Part shown: positions 1 to 9,698 of the stretch, one piece after another
Numbering within the stretch: the first letter of the stretch is position 1
How the letters are laid out: the number at the start of each line of letters is the position of its first letter
Source: Pandoraea sp.
GTDB taxonomy: Bacteria; Pseudomonadota; Gammaproteobacteria; Burkholderiales; Burkholderiaceae
Assembly: GCA_031291335.1 (NCBI GenBank)
Contig: JARLJF010000136.1
Span: forward strand, 1 to 64,000
Length of the DNA stretch: 64,000 bases
Reading direction: 5' to 3'
The notes under the pieces: generated by a model
What the model saw: only the letters and a program-made list of their open reading frames with translations
Told to the model about the DNA's origin: nothing
Database searches by the model: none
Made by a program: the position numbers and the translations under genes

Positions 1-1
1 G

Positions 2-1456
2 AAAGCGTATGGCCTGCGTCCCGGCACGCCTGACGCCTATGCGTTCACCTATCTCGACTTTGTCGCGGCGTCACGTACGTACGGCAAGGTCGGCGGGTTC
101 GCGCAGTTGGCAACACTGGTCAAGCGCATGAAAGCGTCGCGCCCCGGTGCGTTGTTGCTCGATGGCGGCGACACGTGGCAGGGCTCCGGCACCGCCATGT
201 GGACGAAGGGGCAGGACATGGTCGACGCCACGCTCGCGCTGGGTGTCGATGTCATGACGGCGCACTGGGAATTCACGTATGGGGCGGACCGCGTGAAGTC
301 GGTCGTCGAGGAGCAGCTCAAGGGCAAGATCGACTTCGTCGCCCAGAACGTGCAGACGAACGATTTCGGCGACCCGGTTTTCGCGCCCTACACGATCAAG
401 ACGATGAATGGCGTGCCTGTAGCGATCATCGGGCAGGCATTTCCGTACACGCCGATTGCGAACCCGCGCTACTTTGTGCCGGATTGGACGTTCGGGATTC
501 AGGAAGAGCGCTTGCAGTCGATGGTCGACGAAGTGCGCGGCAAGGGGGCGCAGGTTGTGGTGGTGCTGTCGCACAACGGCATGGATGTGGACCTGAAGCT
601 CGCGTCGCGCGTGCGCGGCATCGACGCGATCATGGGTGGTCACACGCACGACGGCGTGCCGAAGCCGGTCGTCGTGGAAAATGCGGGCGGCAAGACGCTC
701 GTGACCAATGCTGGATCGAACGGCAAGTTCCTGGCGGTGCTCGACTTCGACGTGAAGGGTGGCAAGCCGGTGGACTTCCGCTACAAGCTGCTGCCGGTGT
801 TCTCCAATTTGCTGCCGGCCGATGCGCCGATGCAGGCGCTCATCGAGCGCGTGCGTGCGCCGTTTGCCGCGAAGCTGGCCGAGCCGCTGGCAGTGACGGA
901 GGGCGTGCTGTACCGCCGGGGCAACTTCAATGGCACCTTCGACCAGTTGCTGCTAGACGCGGTGATGGCCGAGAAGGACGCCGAAATCGGCTTCTCGCCG
1001 GGCTTCCGTTGGGGAACGTCACTACTGCCGGGCGCGACGATCACGATGGAACAACTGCTCGACCAGACGGCAGTGACCTATCCGTATACGACACTCACGC
1101 CGATGACCGGCGAGACCATCAAGACGGTGCTGGAGGACGTGGCCGACAACCTGTTCAATCCCGATCCGTACTATCAGCAGGGCGGAGACATGGTGCGCGT
1201 GGGGGGCATGGATTACGTGATCGATCCGATGGCGCCGATGGGCAAGCGCATCACGGACATGCGCCTGAACGGCAAAGCGATCGAGGCGGGCAAGACCTAC
1301 AAGGTCGCGGGCTGGGCGCCGGTCGCCGAAGGGGCGCAGGGCGAGCCGGTGTGGGACGTGGTGGCGCGTTATCTTCGGTCGCAGAAGACGATCGTGGCGA
1401 AGGCGCCGAAAGTCCCGGTCATCAAGGGATTGACCGGAAATCAAGGGATGGCCTGA
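2..1456 (+). CDS. soxB: SoxB, thiosulfohydrolase (5'-truncated by the window edge)
   Basis: Periplasmic di-manganese hydrolase of the Sox thiosulfate-oxidising complex, which releases sulfate from the SoxYZ-bound sulfane adduct. Frame 2 is open from base 2, so the N-terminus (signal peptide and first metal motif) lies outside the window; a TTG at 107 is internal, since the upstream codons match SoxB. Visible are the metallophosphoesterase motifs DGGDTWQGSG, AHWEFTYG and GGHTHD, then the C-terminal 5'-nucleotidase domain with the FNGTFDQLLLD stretch. These motifs separate SoxB from generic UshA-type nucleotidases. The remaining sox genes are presumably to the left. No sox gene follows it; a tRNA gene is next. 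Confidence 0.9.
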   Translation, partial: KAYGLRPGTPDAYAFTYLDFVAASRTYGKVGGFAQLATLVKRMKASRPGALLLDGGDTWQGSGTAMWTKGQDMVDATLALGVDVMTAHWEFTYGADRVKSVVEEQLKGKIDFVAQNVQTNDFGDPVFAPYTIKTMNGVPVAIIGQAFPYTPIANPRYFVPDWTFGIQEERLQSMVDEVRGKGAQVVVVLSHNGMDVDLKLASRVRGIDAIMGGHTHDGVPKPVVVENAGGKTLVTNAGSNGKFLAVLDFDVKGGKPVDFRYKLLPVFSNLLPADAPMQALIERVRAPFAAKLAEPLAVTEGVLYRRGNFNGTFDQLLLDAVMAEKDAEIGFSPGFRWGTSLLPGATITMEQLLDQTAVTYPYTTLTPMTGETIKTVLEDVADNLFNPDPYYQQGGDMVRVGGMDYVIDPMAPMGKRITDMRLNGKAIEAGKTYKVAGWAPVAEGAQGEPVWDVVARYLRSQKTIVAKAPKVPVIKGLTGNQGMA

Positions 1457-1571
1457 CGGGCGGATCGGTCTCGCGGGAATTGGGTGAATTATTCGGATTT
1501 GTCCAAATCCCGAGCAATTTTGTCGGCTGCTCGTGACGTATGAAAAAACCGATATAATCGTTCCTTGGTGT

Positions 1572-1647
<76 letters not shown>

Positions 1648-2131
1648 GTTCGAAATGAAACGTTGTTTTTCAAGAATTTACAGAATTTTACTTCGCTATT
1701 CACTGCGGCCGCGTATTCTGATCGAGATATGGTGCGGTGGCAGCTGCCAAACACTCAACCCCCCACCCGCTTCGAAGTCTCGTCACTATTATGACAAATG
1801 GCCGGGCCAAACTTCGGGGGCTCGAATTTCCGAGTGACGTGCGTTCTGCCGCGAGATCGGAGATTCGCATTACACAAGCGCGACGAATCGGTCTCGGCGG
1901 ACGGCTTACCCGCTTCGAACTATTTGCGGAAGGTGGCTTAGTGAAATGGAATGATTCGGAAATTCCAAAAATGAATTTGGCTGGGCCGATGTATTGGCGC
2001 GGCCGGATGGGAAAATAACTGCACCATGACGCACCGCTTCCTGCCAGGCGGATGCGTTAGATTACTGACAGCTGGAATCGAGGCTCTCAGACCAGAATGC
2101 GAAATCCTGTTAAGGAAGGAATACAAAGAGC
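1648..2131. other. Gene-free leader of the polysaccharide cluster
   Basis: About 480 bases with no convincing gene; the small ORFs here have no recognisable protein character. The stretch is more AT-rich than the soxB side. A possible sigma70-like pair is TTGGCG (1994-1999) and TAACTG (2016-2021) with a 16-base spacer, which is weak. A good ribosome binding site (AAGGAAGG, about 2113-2120) precedes the ATG at 2132. No JUMPstart element was recognised. Confidence 0.4.
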
Positions 2132-3124
2132 ATGATACAGAAACGAGAAACGATTTTGGTGACAGGTGCAGATGGATTCATCGGTTCCCATCTGACGGAA
2201 CTTCTCGTTCGTGAAGGCTTCAAGGTAAAAGCGCTTTCTCAGTACAATTCCTTCAACTATTGGGGTTGGTTGGAAGATGTTGAATGCAAGGATGCGATTG
2301 AAGTCCTGAACGGCGACGTGCGCGATCCGCATTACTGCAAGCACATCACCAAAGACGTCGACATTGTTTTTCATCTTGCTGCGCTGATCGCCATTCCGTA
2401 CTCGTACGTGGCCCCGGACAGTTATGTGGACACTAACGTCAAGGGCACGCTCAATATCTGTCAGGCAGCGCTCGACAATGGTGTGAAGCGTGTTATCCAC
2501 ACTTCCACGAGCGAGGTGTACGGCACTGCCCAGTATGTGCCGATCGACGAAAAGCACCCGCTTCAGCCGCAATCACCCTATAGCGCGTCGAAGATTGGGG
2601 CGGACGCTATGGCGATGAGTTTTTTCAACGCGTTCGATCTGCCGCTGACCATCGCTCGTCCGTTCAACACCTATGGCCCCCGTCAGTCTGCCCGCGCAGT
2701 CATCCCGACGATCATCAGCCAGATCGCCAGTGGGAAAAAGCAAATCAAGCTTGGTGACGTGACGCCAACTCGCGACTTCAACTATGTGACGGACACATGT
2801 CGCGGGTTCCTGCAGCTCGCGCAATGCGACAAGGCCATCGGCGAGATCGTCAACATCGGTTCGAATTATGAGATTTCTGTCGGCGATACGCTGAATCTGA
2901 TTCGCGAACTGATGAACAGTGACGTCGAGTTCATTGCCGACGAGCAGCGCCTCAGGCCCGGAAAATCGGAAGTATTCCGTTTGTGGTGCGACAACGCGAA
3001 AATTCACGAGCTGACCGGTTTCGAGCCGCAGTATGACATTCGCGCCGGCCTGAAGGCGACGATTGATTGGTTCACCGAGCCCAAAAATCTGGCCAAGTAC
3101 AAAGCCGACATCTATAACGTGTAA
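2132..3124 (+). CDS. legB: LegB, NAD-dependent nucleotide-sugar 4,6-dehydratase
   Basis: Extended short-chain dehydrogenase of 330 residues, the first dedicated step of legionaminic acid synthesis. It converts a nucleotide-linked GlcNAc to the 4-keto-6-deoxy sugar; in Campylobacter the carrier is GDP. The Rossmann motif TGADGFIGSH is at residues 11-20, HLAA near 81, and the catalytic Y150-x3-K154 pair lies in SPYSASK. The RPFNTYGPRQS segment is typical of the LegB subgroup. It is the first gene of the cluster, with a clear ribosome binding site, and legC follows 4 bases after its stop. Family identity is firm; which nucleotide carrier it uses is inferred from ptmE downstream. Confidence 0.88.
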   Translation: MIQKRETILVTGADGFIGSHLTELLVREGFKVKALSQYNSFNYWGWLEDVECKDAIEVLNGDVRDPHYCKHITKDVDIVFHLAALIAIPYSYVAPDSYVDTNVKGTLNICQAALDNGVKRVIHTSTSEVYGTAQYVPIDEKHPLQPQSPYSASKIGADAMAMSFFNAFDLPLTIARPFNTYGPRQSARAVIPTIISQIASGKKQIKLGDVTPTRDFNYVTDTCRGFLQLAQCDKAIGEIVNIGSNYEISVGDTLNLIRELMNSDVEFIADEQRLRPGKSEVFRLWCDNAKIHELTGFEPQYDIRAGLKATIDWFTEPKNLAKYKADIYNV

Positions 3125-3128
3125 GCCC

Positions 3129-4271
3129 ATGTTCGAGTCATTAATCAGCTTCGTTCGCGACCAATACCGCAGCCACGATTTTATCCCGCTTCATGCGCCT
3201 TTGTTTTCCGGGCGTGAGCGCGATTACGTGATGGAAACAATCGATTCCACCTTTGTTTCCAGTGTCGGGGCATTTGTCGATCGCTTCGAGCGGGACATGG
3301 CAGCGTATACGGGCAGTCCGCGCGCCGTTGGTACGGTCAACGGTACAGCAGCGCTGCACATTGCGTTGAAATTGGCCGGCGTTATGCCGGGGGAACTGGT
3401 CATCACCCAGCCTTTGACATTTGTCGCGACGTGCAACGCCATTGCGTATTGCAATGCTGAGCCGGTGTTCGTGGATGTTGACCGTCACACACTCGGTTTG
3501 TCGCCGACGGCACTGGAAGCCTGGTTGCTCGAAAACGCAATTGTTGACGATGACGCCGTGTGTCGGACCAAGGCGGACCGTAAGGTGATTCGCGCCTGTT
3601 TGCCGATGCATACATTCGGTCATCCCGCCGACCTGGACGGTCTTGTGGACGTGTGCGCCCGCTGGAAACTCGCCTTGGTCGAGGATGCCGCCGAGTCTTT
3701 GGGCAGCCTCTACAAGGGGCGCCACACCGGCACCTTCGGGCTGCTCGGCACGTTGAGCTTCAACGGTAACAAGATTATGACCACCGGCGGCGGAGGCATG
3801 ATTCTTGCCGGTGAGGTGCTTGGCAGTCGTGCCAAGCACCTCACCACAACGGCGAAACAGCCCCATGCATACGAATATGTGCATGATGAGCTTGGTTATA
3901 ACTATCGTCTTCCCAATATCAACGCAGCTTTAGGCTGTGCCCAGCTCGAGCAGCTTGAGGCTTTTGTTGCCAATAAGCGTGAACTGGCTGAACGATACGC
4001 CGCCCACTTTGATGGTAGTGATCTGCAGTTTGTCGCTGAGCCGGACGGATGTCGCTCGAACTATTGGCTGAATGCGGTCATATGCCGTGATCGGGAGCGG
4101 CGGGATGCCCTTCTCAAGGCGACCAACGACAAGGGTGTTATGACCCGTCCGATCTGGGCACTGATGAATCGCCTGCCTGTCTTTGCCCACTGTCGCAAAG
4201 GCGCTATGACCAACGCCGAATGGCTTGAAGCGCGCGTGGTGAATCTGCCTAGCAGCGTCACGGTTGCCTGA
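3129..4271 (+). CDS. legC: LegC, PLP-dependent nucleotide-sugar C4 aminotransferase
   Basis: DegT/DnrJ/EryC1-family aminotransferase of 380 residues that aminates C4 of the LegB product. The PLP lysine is K215 in the segment LSFNGNKIMTTGGGG, and NGTAALHIAL (residues 71-80) is the usual phosphate-binding region. The ATG at 3129 is chosen because the frame upstream of it lies inside legB; the gap to the legB stop is 4 bases, which suggests translational coupling, though no strong Shine-Dalgarno is visible. Its place between legB and legI supports the LegC assignment over other sugar aminotransferases. Confidence 0.87.
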   Translation: MFESLISFVRDQYRSHDFIPLHAPLFSGRERDYVMETIDSTFVSSVGAFVDRFERDMAAYTGSPRAVGTVNGTAALHIALKLAGVMPGELVITQPLTFVATCNAIAYCNAEPVFVDVDRHTLGLSPTALEAWLLENAIVDDDAVCRTKADRKVIRACLPMHTFGHPADLDGLVDVCARWKLALVEDAAESLGSLYKGRHTGTFGLLGTLSFNGNKIMTTGGGGMILAGEVLGSRAKHLTTTAKQPHAYEYVHDELGYNYRLPNINAALGCAQLEQLEAFVANKRELAERYAAHFDGSDLQFVAEPDGCRSNYWLNAVICRDRERRDALLKATNDKGVMTRPIWALMNRLPVFAHCRKGAMTNAEWLEARVVNLPSSVTVA

Positions 4272-4305
4272 AGACGCCTGCTGTCACAAAACACGGTAAA
4301 TCGTT

Positions 4306-5307
4306 ATGGATGAAACGCTTGTAATTGCCGAAATCGGCGTCAATCACAACGGCGATGTCGGTCTCGCCAAGGAAATGATCGCCGCCGCCAAGGACACCGG
4401 TGTGGACGTCGTCAAATTCCAGACGTACAAAGCCGAGGAAGTGATGACGGACGAAACGCCGCTCGCTGGTTATATGAAGGATGGCGACAGTAATTTTCTC
4501 GAGCTGGCGCGGCGTCTGGAACTCACTTTCGATGAAACCTTGGAGTTGCAGGCCTATGCCAACAGCAAGGACATCGAGTTCCTTTCTTCGCCATTTGATG
4601 TGCCGTCCTGCGAGTTCCTGGGCACCATCGGCATGCGCCGCCTGAAGATTCCGTCGGGCGAGACAGTCAATCCGTTCCTGCTGCGCGCTGCTGCTGAAAC
4701 AGGACTGCCGCTGATTGTCTCAACTGGCATGGCGACTCTGCAGGAAGTCCGTAGATCGCTGGACTACCTCGAGCGCCATAACAGTGGCCCTGTCACGGTG
4801 TTGCACTGCACGACGCAGTATCCTGCGGAGCCGCAGTTTTCCAATCTGCGCGCAATGGCAACGATGGCGCGCGAGTTTGGTTTGCCCGTGGGCTATTCGG
4901 ACCATACGCCAGGCATCGAGATCTCGTTGGCCGCCGTGGCGCTAGGTGCCACCGTCATTGAAAAGCATTTCACCTTGGACAAACGGCTGCCTGGTCCTGA
5001 TCAGGCAGCATCTCTGGAGCCCCATGAGTTCAAGGCGCTGGTGGACGGTATCCGCAATATCAATTCGGCGCTGGGCCATGGCGAGAAGCGCCCCTGGCCC
5101 ATTGAGCTTGAGGTTGCCAAGGTGGCTCGCAAGTCTGTCGTCGCCGTGCACGCAATGCCAAAGGGGCACGTGATTAAGGACAGAGACCTGACGGCCAAAC
5201 GCCCCGGTACGGGCATCCCAGCGATGGATGCCGAGCAAATGATTGGTCGTACCCTGGCGCGGGACATTCCGGAAAATGCTCTGCTCCAGTGGAGTGACCT
5301 GGCCTGA
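4306..5307 (+). CDS. legI: LegI, NeuB-family nonulosonate (legionaminate) synthase
   Basis: Condenses phosphoenolpyruvate with a 2,4-diamino-trideoxymannose-type sugar to give a nine-carbon nonulosonic acid. It has 333 residues: a TIM-barrel NeuB domain opening with VIAEIGVNHNGD, including the KFQTYKAEE, STGMAT and GYSDHTPG motifs, and a C-terminal SAF (antifreeze-like) domain from about residue 275. NeuB-family synthases for sialic, legionaminic and pseudaminic acid look alike; the legB/legC/legG/ptmE neighbourhood, with no PseB/PseC/PseG, argues for legionaminic type. It begins 34 bases after legC. Confidence 0.87.
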   Translation: MDETLVIAEIGVNHNGDVGLAKEMIAAAKDTGVDVVKFQTYKAEEVMTDETPLAGYMKDGDSNFLELARRLELTFDETLELQAYANSKDIEFLSSPFDVPSCEFLGTIGMRRLKIPSGETVNPFLLRAAAETGLPLIVSTGMATLQEVRRSLDYLERHNSGPVTVLHCTTQYPAEPQFSNLRAMATMAREFGLPVGYSDHTPGIEISLAAVALGATVIEKHFTLDKRLPGPDQAASLEPHEFKALVDGIRNINSALGHGEKRPWPIELEVAKVARKSVVAVHAMPKGHVIKDRDLTAKRPGTGIPAMDAEQMIGRTLARDIPENALLQWSDLA

Positions 5308-5338
5308 ACGCGGCCATGGCGTACTGTCGCGATCACTC

Positions 5339-6472
5339 ATGATTACCCTAGCCGCCCTCACCGTCGCCCGCTCCGACTTCGGCCGCATGCAGGCGCTTTA
5401 TGAAGCGCTTCATAGGTCGGATCGCTATCGATTGTTGTTGGCGGCCGGCGCCGGGCATCACGACGAGCGGCTGGGTCGCACGTTGAGCGATGTCGAACGT
5501 AGTGGCCTCCCGCTCGACTGTGTGTTGCCGCCAGTGGAGGGAGGCCCGGGGGCACAGAGCGCAGCTGTGCTGGTGGGTATGGTCGAATGGCTTGAGCGGC
5601 GCAGACCCGATGCGCTCCTGATTTTGGGCGATCGCTACGAAATGCTGGCCGGCGCACAGGCGGCGATGCTTGCCCGGGTTCCCATTGTCCACATTGGCGG
5701 CGGGCACCTGACACTCGGCGCGATGGATGAGCGGGTACGTCATGCACTTTCCAAGTTAAGTGCATTGCATCTCGTGGCCTCTGATGCTTGTGGCGCGCGT
5801 GTGGCCGCTCTGCATGAGGATCCCGGCGTAATCCATGTTACCGGTGCGCCGGAACTGGACGCTCTGGTCCTGACGACCGTGATTCCGCGCGATGAATTTT
5901 GCCGTGCCTTGGGACTGAACGCCGGCAAGCCCATCGCGCTGGTCACGCTACATCCCGAGACAAACGTGACCGATGCGGAGAACGCGCATTTTGCCGCGGA
6001 GGCGGAACGTGCCTTGATGGCAATGCCACAACAGGTGCTCATCACCGCCCCATGCGCCGATCCGGGCAACGAGCCTTTCCTCGCACTGTGCGAATCCCTG
6101 CCGTTGCGTCGGCCCGACAGTTGCTATGTCCCTAATCTTGGACTGCGTCGCTATGTGGCAGCGCTTCACCACGCGGATGTGGTGCTGGGCAACTCTTCGT
6201 CTGGAATCATCGAGGCCGCCACGGCTGGCGCGCCAGTGGTCAACGTCGGTGAACGTCAAGCCCTGCGCGATCGTGCTGAAAATGTGCTGGATTGCCCGTT
6301 CGACGCCGACGCTATTCTGAATGCCGTTAATGCGGCCACCGAGCCGGATTTCGTGGCCCGCAGTCGCAATGTGGTCAATCCATACGGCGACGGCACTTTC
6401 GTGGCTCGCGTTCTACCCATTTTCGACGGTCTTTCCTGGCCCTTGCCGGTGGACAAGCCTTGGCTACCTTGA
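5339..6472 (+). CDS. legG: LegG, NeuC-family hydrolysing 2-epimerase
   Basis: GT-B-fold UDP/GDP-sugar hydrolysing 2-epimerase of 377 residues that releases the nucleotide and inverts C2, giving the free manno-configured substrate for LegI. Visible family motifs include ALTVARSDFGRM at the N-terminus, ILGDRYEMLA, HIGGGHLTLGAMDE, VTLHPETN and the NSSSGIIEAAT nucleotide-binding loop. The ATG at 5339 gives the canonical NeuC N-terminus; extending upstream would overlap legI. It starts 31 bases after legI. Substrate is assigned from context. Confidence 0.86.
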   Translation: MITLAALTVARSDFGRMQALYEALHRSDRYRLLLAAGAGHHDERLGRTLSDVERSGLPLDCVLPPVEGGPGAQSAAVLVGMVEWLERRRPDALLILGDRYEMLAGAQAAMLARVPIVHIGGGHLTLGAMDERVRHALSKLSALHLVASDACGARVAALHEDPGVIHVTGAPELDALVLTTVIPRDEFCRALGLNAGKPIALVTLHPETNVTDAENAHFAAEAERALMAMPQQVLITAPCADPGNEPFLALCESLPLRRPDSCYVPNLGLRRYVAALHHADVVLGNSSSGIIEAATAGAPVVNVGERQALRDRAENVLDCPFDADAILNAVNAATEPDFVARSRNVVNPYGDGTFVARVLPIFDGLSWPLPVDKPWLP

Positions 6473-6496
6473 CATCTCGGACAGGATTCTTCAAGT

Positions 6497-8161
6497 ATGA
6501 ATGTTTTTTTCCTCAATGTCGGTCGTCGCTGTGAATTGGTCGAGGCCTTCGCCCGCGCACTTCCCGCCGTCTCACCGGGTCTGATCTGGGGGAGCGATCC
6601 TAATCCGCTGGCCCCCGCTCTGGCAGTCGTCGACCGACGGATCGAACTGCCAAGTACCATCGATAGCGCGGACTTCCTGGACCAGCTGTGCGAGTTTCTA
6701 GTGCGCGAATCGATCGATTTGGTCATTCCGACGATCGATCCCGATCTGGTTCGCCTGGACGGCTGGCGTTCGACGTTGGCGGAGCGCGCGCCACGGGTGC
6801 GATTGTTGCTGTCGCCGTCGTCCGTCATCAGCATCGCGCGTGACAAGCGGCAGAGTCGCACGGCCTTCGCGCGTTTGGGGGCCGAGGTGCCGGAAGCGGT
6901 TGATCCGTCTGCGCAAGATTTGACCTTCCCCTTGTTTATCAAGCCAGCGTCGGGCTCTGCCTCCGTGGGGGCGGTGCGTATCGATAATGCCGATGAATTG
7001 CATGAGCGCCTCGCGTCCACCGTGGACCCAATGGTAGAGCGCTTTGTGACCGGCGATGAAACCACCGTGGACGTGTTGCTGGACCTGGAAGGCAATGCCT
7101 TGTGCGCCGTTCCTCGTCGCCGACTACAGGTGCGTGGCGGTGAGGTGACGCGCGGCATCGTGGAGTGCTCCCCCGAACTGGAGTCGCTCGCCAAACAACT
7201 GGCTTCCGGGCTCGGCTGTATCGGCCCGGTTACGGTCCAATTCCGGAATCCGGCACCCGGTAGATGGGTGGCGATGGAACTTAATGCCCGTATGGGGGGC
7301 GGCCTGCCACTGTCCATCGGCGCGGGGGCCGACTGGCCGAGATGGATTCTACAGATGGCTGCGGGACGGACGCCTGACGCGACTACGGCTGTCGTGCACG
7401 ACGGAATGATCATGACCCGGGCGGACCGTTCCATTTTCCTCCCGCCGTCCCGTCTTGGCTCCGTCCGTGGTCTGGATGCGCCGTTGCCGCCGGTGGTGGT
7501 GTTCGATATGGACGACACGTTATACCCGGAAGCCGATTTTGTGCGATCCGGATACCGTGCGATCGCCGAGCGTGTATGGCATGACTGGCACGTGGATATT
7601 GAACCGGAGCTACGCCGCCGTTTTGCGGCAGGACAGCGCGGAGACCTGATGAGCGCGGCACTGGCTAACCTGGGGGTATGCGTGCCAGAGGAATATGTTG
7701 GCGCGGTCCTTGTGAAGACCTACCGCGAGCACCGGCCATCCATCAGTCCATATGTCGAAGTCGTCCCTGTGCTGACGGAGCTGCGCAACCGGGGTCATCG
7801 GCTCGCTTTGCTAACGGATGGTTGGGCGGCGGTGCAGCGCCGAAAGCTCGAAGCGCTTGGCCTGACAGGTTTCTTCGACGAGATCGTCGTTACGGACGAA
7901 CTGGGGCGTGACGCCTGGAAGCCATCTACCAAGGGTTTCGAGCGCATTTTGACAGCGCTGGGCGTGCGAGGAGACCAAGCGCTCTACGTGTCGGACAATC
8001 CGCTAAAGGACTTCATCGGTCCACATCGGCTCGGCATGCGCACGGTGCGCATCGTCAGGCCTGGCACTGAGCACGGCGACTCGTTGCCTCCGACGCCCGA
8101 GCACCAGCCGAAGTGCGTTATCCACGCCTTGGCAGAATTGCTGTCTGCACCGACGCTCTGA
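6497..8161 (+). CDS. ATP-grasp ligase fused to a HAD-family phosphatase, in the legionaminate operon
   Basis: A 554-residue two-domain protein. Residues 1-310 form a carbamoyl-phosphate-synthase-like ATP-grasp enzyme: a pre-ATP-grasp Rossmann part, the FIKP lysine region (147-150) and the metal-binding ELNARMGGG (261-269). Residues 330-545 form a HAD domain with all four motifs: FDMDDT (336-341, nucleophile D337), T440 in LLTDG, K475, and VSDNPLKD (498-505). It starts 24 bases after legG and ends the first block of the cluster. The specific reaction is unknown to me. ATP-grasp enzymes join an acid to an amine via an acyl phosphate, so one idea is that it acylates the sugar amine, a step for which no LegH is seen; this is inference. 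Confidence 0.75.
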   Translation: MNVFFLNVGRRCELVEAFARALPAVSPGLIWGSDPNPLAPALAVVDRRIELPSTIDSADFLDQLCEFLVRESIDLVIPTIDPDLVRLDGWRSTLAERAPRVRLLLSPSSVISIARDKRQSRTAFARLGAEVPEAVDPSAQDLTFPLFIKPASGSASVGAVRIDNADELHERLASTVDPMVERFVTGDETTVDVLLDLEGNALCAVPRRRLQVRGGEVTRGIVECSPELESLAKQLASGLGCIGPVTVQFRNPAPGRWVAMELNARMGGGLPLSIGAGADWPRWILQMAAGRTPDATTAVVHDGMIMTRADRSIFLPPSRLGSVRGLDAPLPPVVVFDMDDTLYPEADFVRSGYRAIAERVWHDWHVDIEPELRRRFAAGQRGDLMSAALANLGVCVPEEYVGAVLVKTYREHRPSISPYVEVVPVLTELRNRGHRLALLTDGWAAVQRRKLEALGLTGFFDEIVVTDELGRDAWKPSTKGFERILTALGVRGDQALYVSDNPLKDFIGPHRLGMRTVRIVRPGTEHGDSLPPTPEHQPKCVIHALAELLSAPTL

Positions 8162-8630
8162 CGATGTAGCCCGGGATCCGGGCGAGCACGCAGACCCTGA
8201 AGCGGTGAGAAGCCTGTTTCTTCCGACGAGCGTCACGCGATGAAGGGCCAGGGCGATGTCGGATCGGTACGGACGACTGCGATTTGTCGCAGCAGGTCAA
8301 CTTGCCTGGCTCGGACGGGCATCTTGAAGCGCTGTAACATTTCACTGCGTGTGCCGTGCCATGTGCGCCATTGCGATCATCCCATCGGCATCCATCGTTG
8401 ACGCGGCATAAAATCGCGAGTCATTGCAGTGGCAAGCGGTGTCCGTAAACGATTACAGAAGTTGGTGGCAAGCAATTTACGCGATGTTCCGAAGAAGTCT
8501 TTTTGATTTTTCTCTGACGGCCGGACTACTTGTCGATGTTGTTTCCGAAATCTTTCAAGGATTGTCTTATCATTCATGAAATATTTCGCTATCGATTTCG
8601 GTCGTTGATTGCATGCCTTGAGAGCTTGAA
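8162..8630. other. Gene-free gap between the two halves of the legionaminate gene set
   Basis: About 470 bases without a supported gene. Just after the ATP-grasp/HAD stop there is a short dyad GCCCGG-GAT-CCGGGC (8169-8183) with no T-tract, so only a weak terminator candidate. The second half (about 8440-8630) is AT-rich and probably carries the promoter for the ptmE-to-galE block, but I cannot fix a good -35/-10 pair. The 106-residue reverse-strand ORF here has no recognisable features. Confidence 0.4.
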
Positions 8631-9698
8631 ATGGCAACAAACATGAAGAACTGGGAATCCGTACTGGTAGCCGCAACCTCCACACTGCACGACGCAATGG
8701 CGGTGCTGGACCGTGGCGGGCTTCAGATCGCGGTTGTCGTCAATGGGAGCCGACAAGTGCTGGGAACGTTAACGGACGGCGACATCCGACGTGCCCTGTT
8801 GCGTCAACTGCCAATGGACACGCCTTGTGGCGACATCATGAGTCGTTCACCCGAGACGGCCTCCGTCACTGCGTCCAAAGAGGAAGTGCTGGCCCGTATG
8901 GAGCGTCGCCGCCTGCTTCAAATCCCTCTGGTGGACGGGCAGGGGCGTATCACTGGTATTCAGACGCTGCAAGACTTGCTGCACAGCCGTCGCAAGAACA
9001 ATGCGGTTTTTCTCATGGCAGGTGGTTTCGGGAAGCGTCTTCAGCCATTGACGGATCATTGCCCCAAACCACTTCTCAAGGTCGGGGAAAAGCCGATCCT
9101 GGAAATCATCATCGAGAACTTTGTGGCTGCCGGCTTCCGCCGGTTCTTTATTTCCACACATTACCGTCCGGAGATGATCCGCGAGCGCATTGGTGACGGT
9201 AGCCGCTGGAATATCGAGGTTGAATACATCCATGAGGATGAACCCCTGGGGACGGGGGGGGCGCTGGGGTTGCTTCCCAAGGAGCGAATCCAGGAGCCGC
9301 TGTTTATGATGAACGGGGATTTGCTCACAAACCTGGACTTCAATCGACTGCTCGACTTTCACGAGAGCCACGAAGGTGTGGCTACCATGTGCGTGCGCGA
9401 ATATGAGCATCGCGTGCCGTACGGCGTGATCGAAAGCGATGGCCTGCGTATTACTTCCATGGTGGAGAAGCCGGCATATCGCTATTTCATCAACGCAGGT
9501 ATTTATGTGCTTTCGCCGCAAATCTTGAATGCTGTCAAGCGAGGCGAACGCATCGATATGCCAACGCTGCTTGAGCAGCAAATGCTCGCAGACCATCCCG
9601 TAAACATGTTTCCAATCCATGAATATTGGCTGGACATCGGACGCATGGAGGATTTCCAACGCGCCCAGAACGAAATTACGGGGCTCTTCAATGGTTGA
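8631..9698 (+). CDS. ptmE: PtmE-like sugar-1-phosphate nucleotidyltransferase with N-terminal CBS pair
   Basis: 355 residues. Two CBS motifs occupy about residues 12-120, followed by an NTP-transferase domain opening with FLMAGGFGKRLQPLT and containing HEDEPLGTGGAL, MNGDLLT and NAGIYVLSP. In Campylobacter jejuni the same architecture (PtmE) is the glucosamine-1-phosphate guanylyltransferase that supplies GDP-GlcNAc to LegB, so it probably does this here. It opens the second block of the cluster after a gene-free gap; the stop overlaps the legF start by 8 bases. Alternative start at 8643. Nucleotide specificity cannot be read from sequence. Confidence 0.82.
   Translation: MATNMKNWESVLVAATSTLHDAMAVLDRGGLQIAVVVNGSRQVLGTLTDGDIRRALLRQLPMDTPCGDIMSRSPETASVTASKEEVLARMERRRLLQIPLVDGQGRITGIQTLQDLLHSRRKNNAVFLMAGGFGKRLQPLTDHCPKPLLKVGEKPILEIIIENFVAAGFRRFFISTHYRPEMIRERIGDGSRWNIEVEYIHEDEPLGTGGALGLLPKERIQEPLFMMNGDLLTNLDFNRLLDFHESHEGVATMCVREYEHRVPYGVIESDGLRITSMVEKPAYRYFINAGIYVLSPQILNAVKRGERIDMPTLLEQQMLADHPVNMFPIHEYWLDIGRMEDFQRAQNEITGLFNG

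Noticed and set aside
1737-2018. ORF of 93 codons before legB
   Set aside because: No family character, low-complexity composition and no good ribosome binding site; treated as non-coding.
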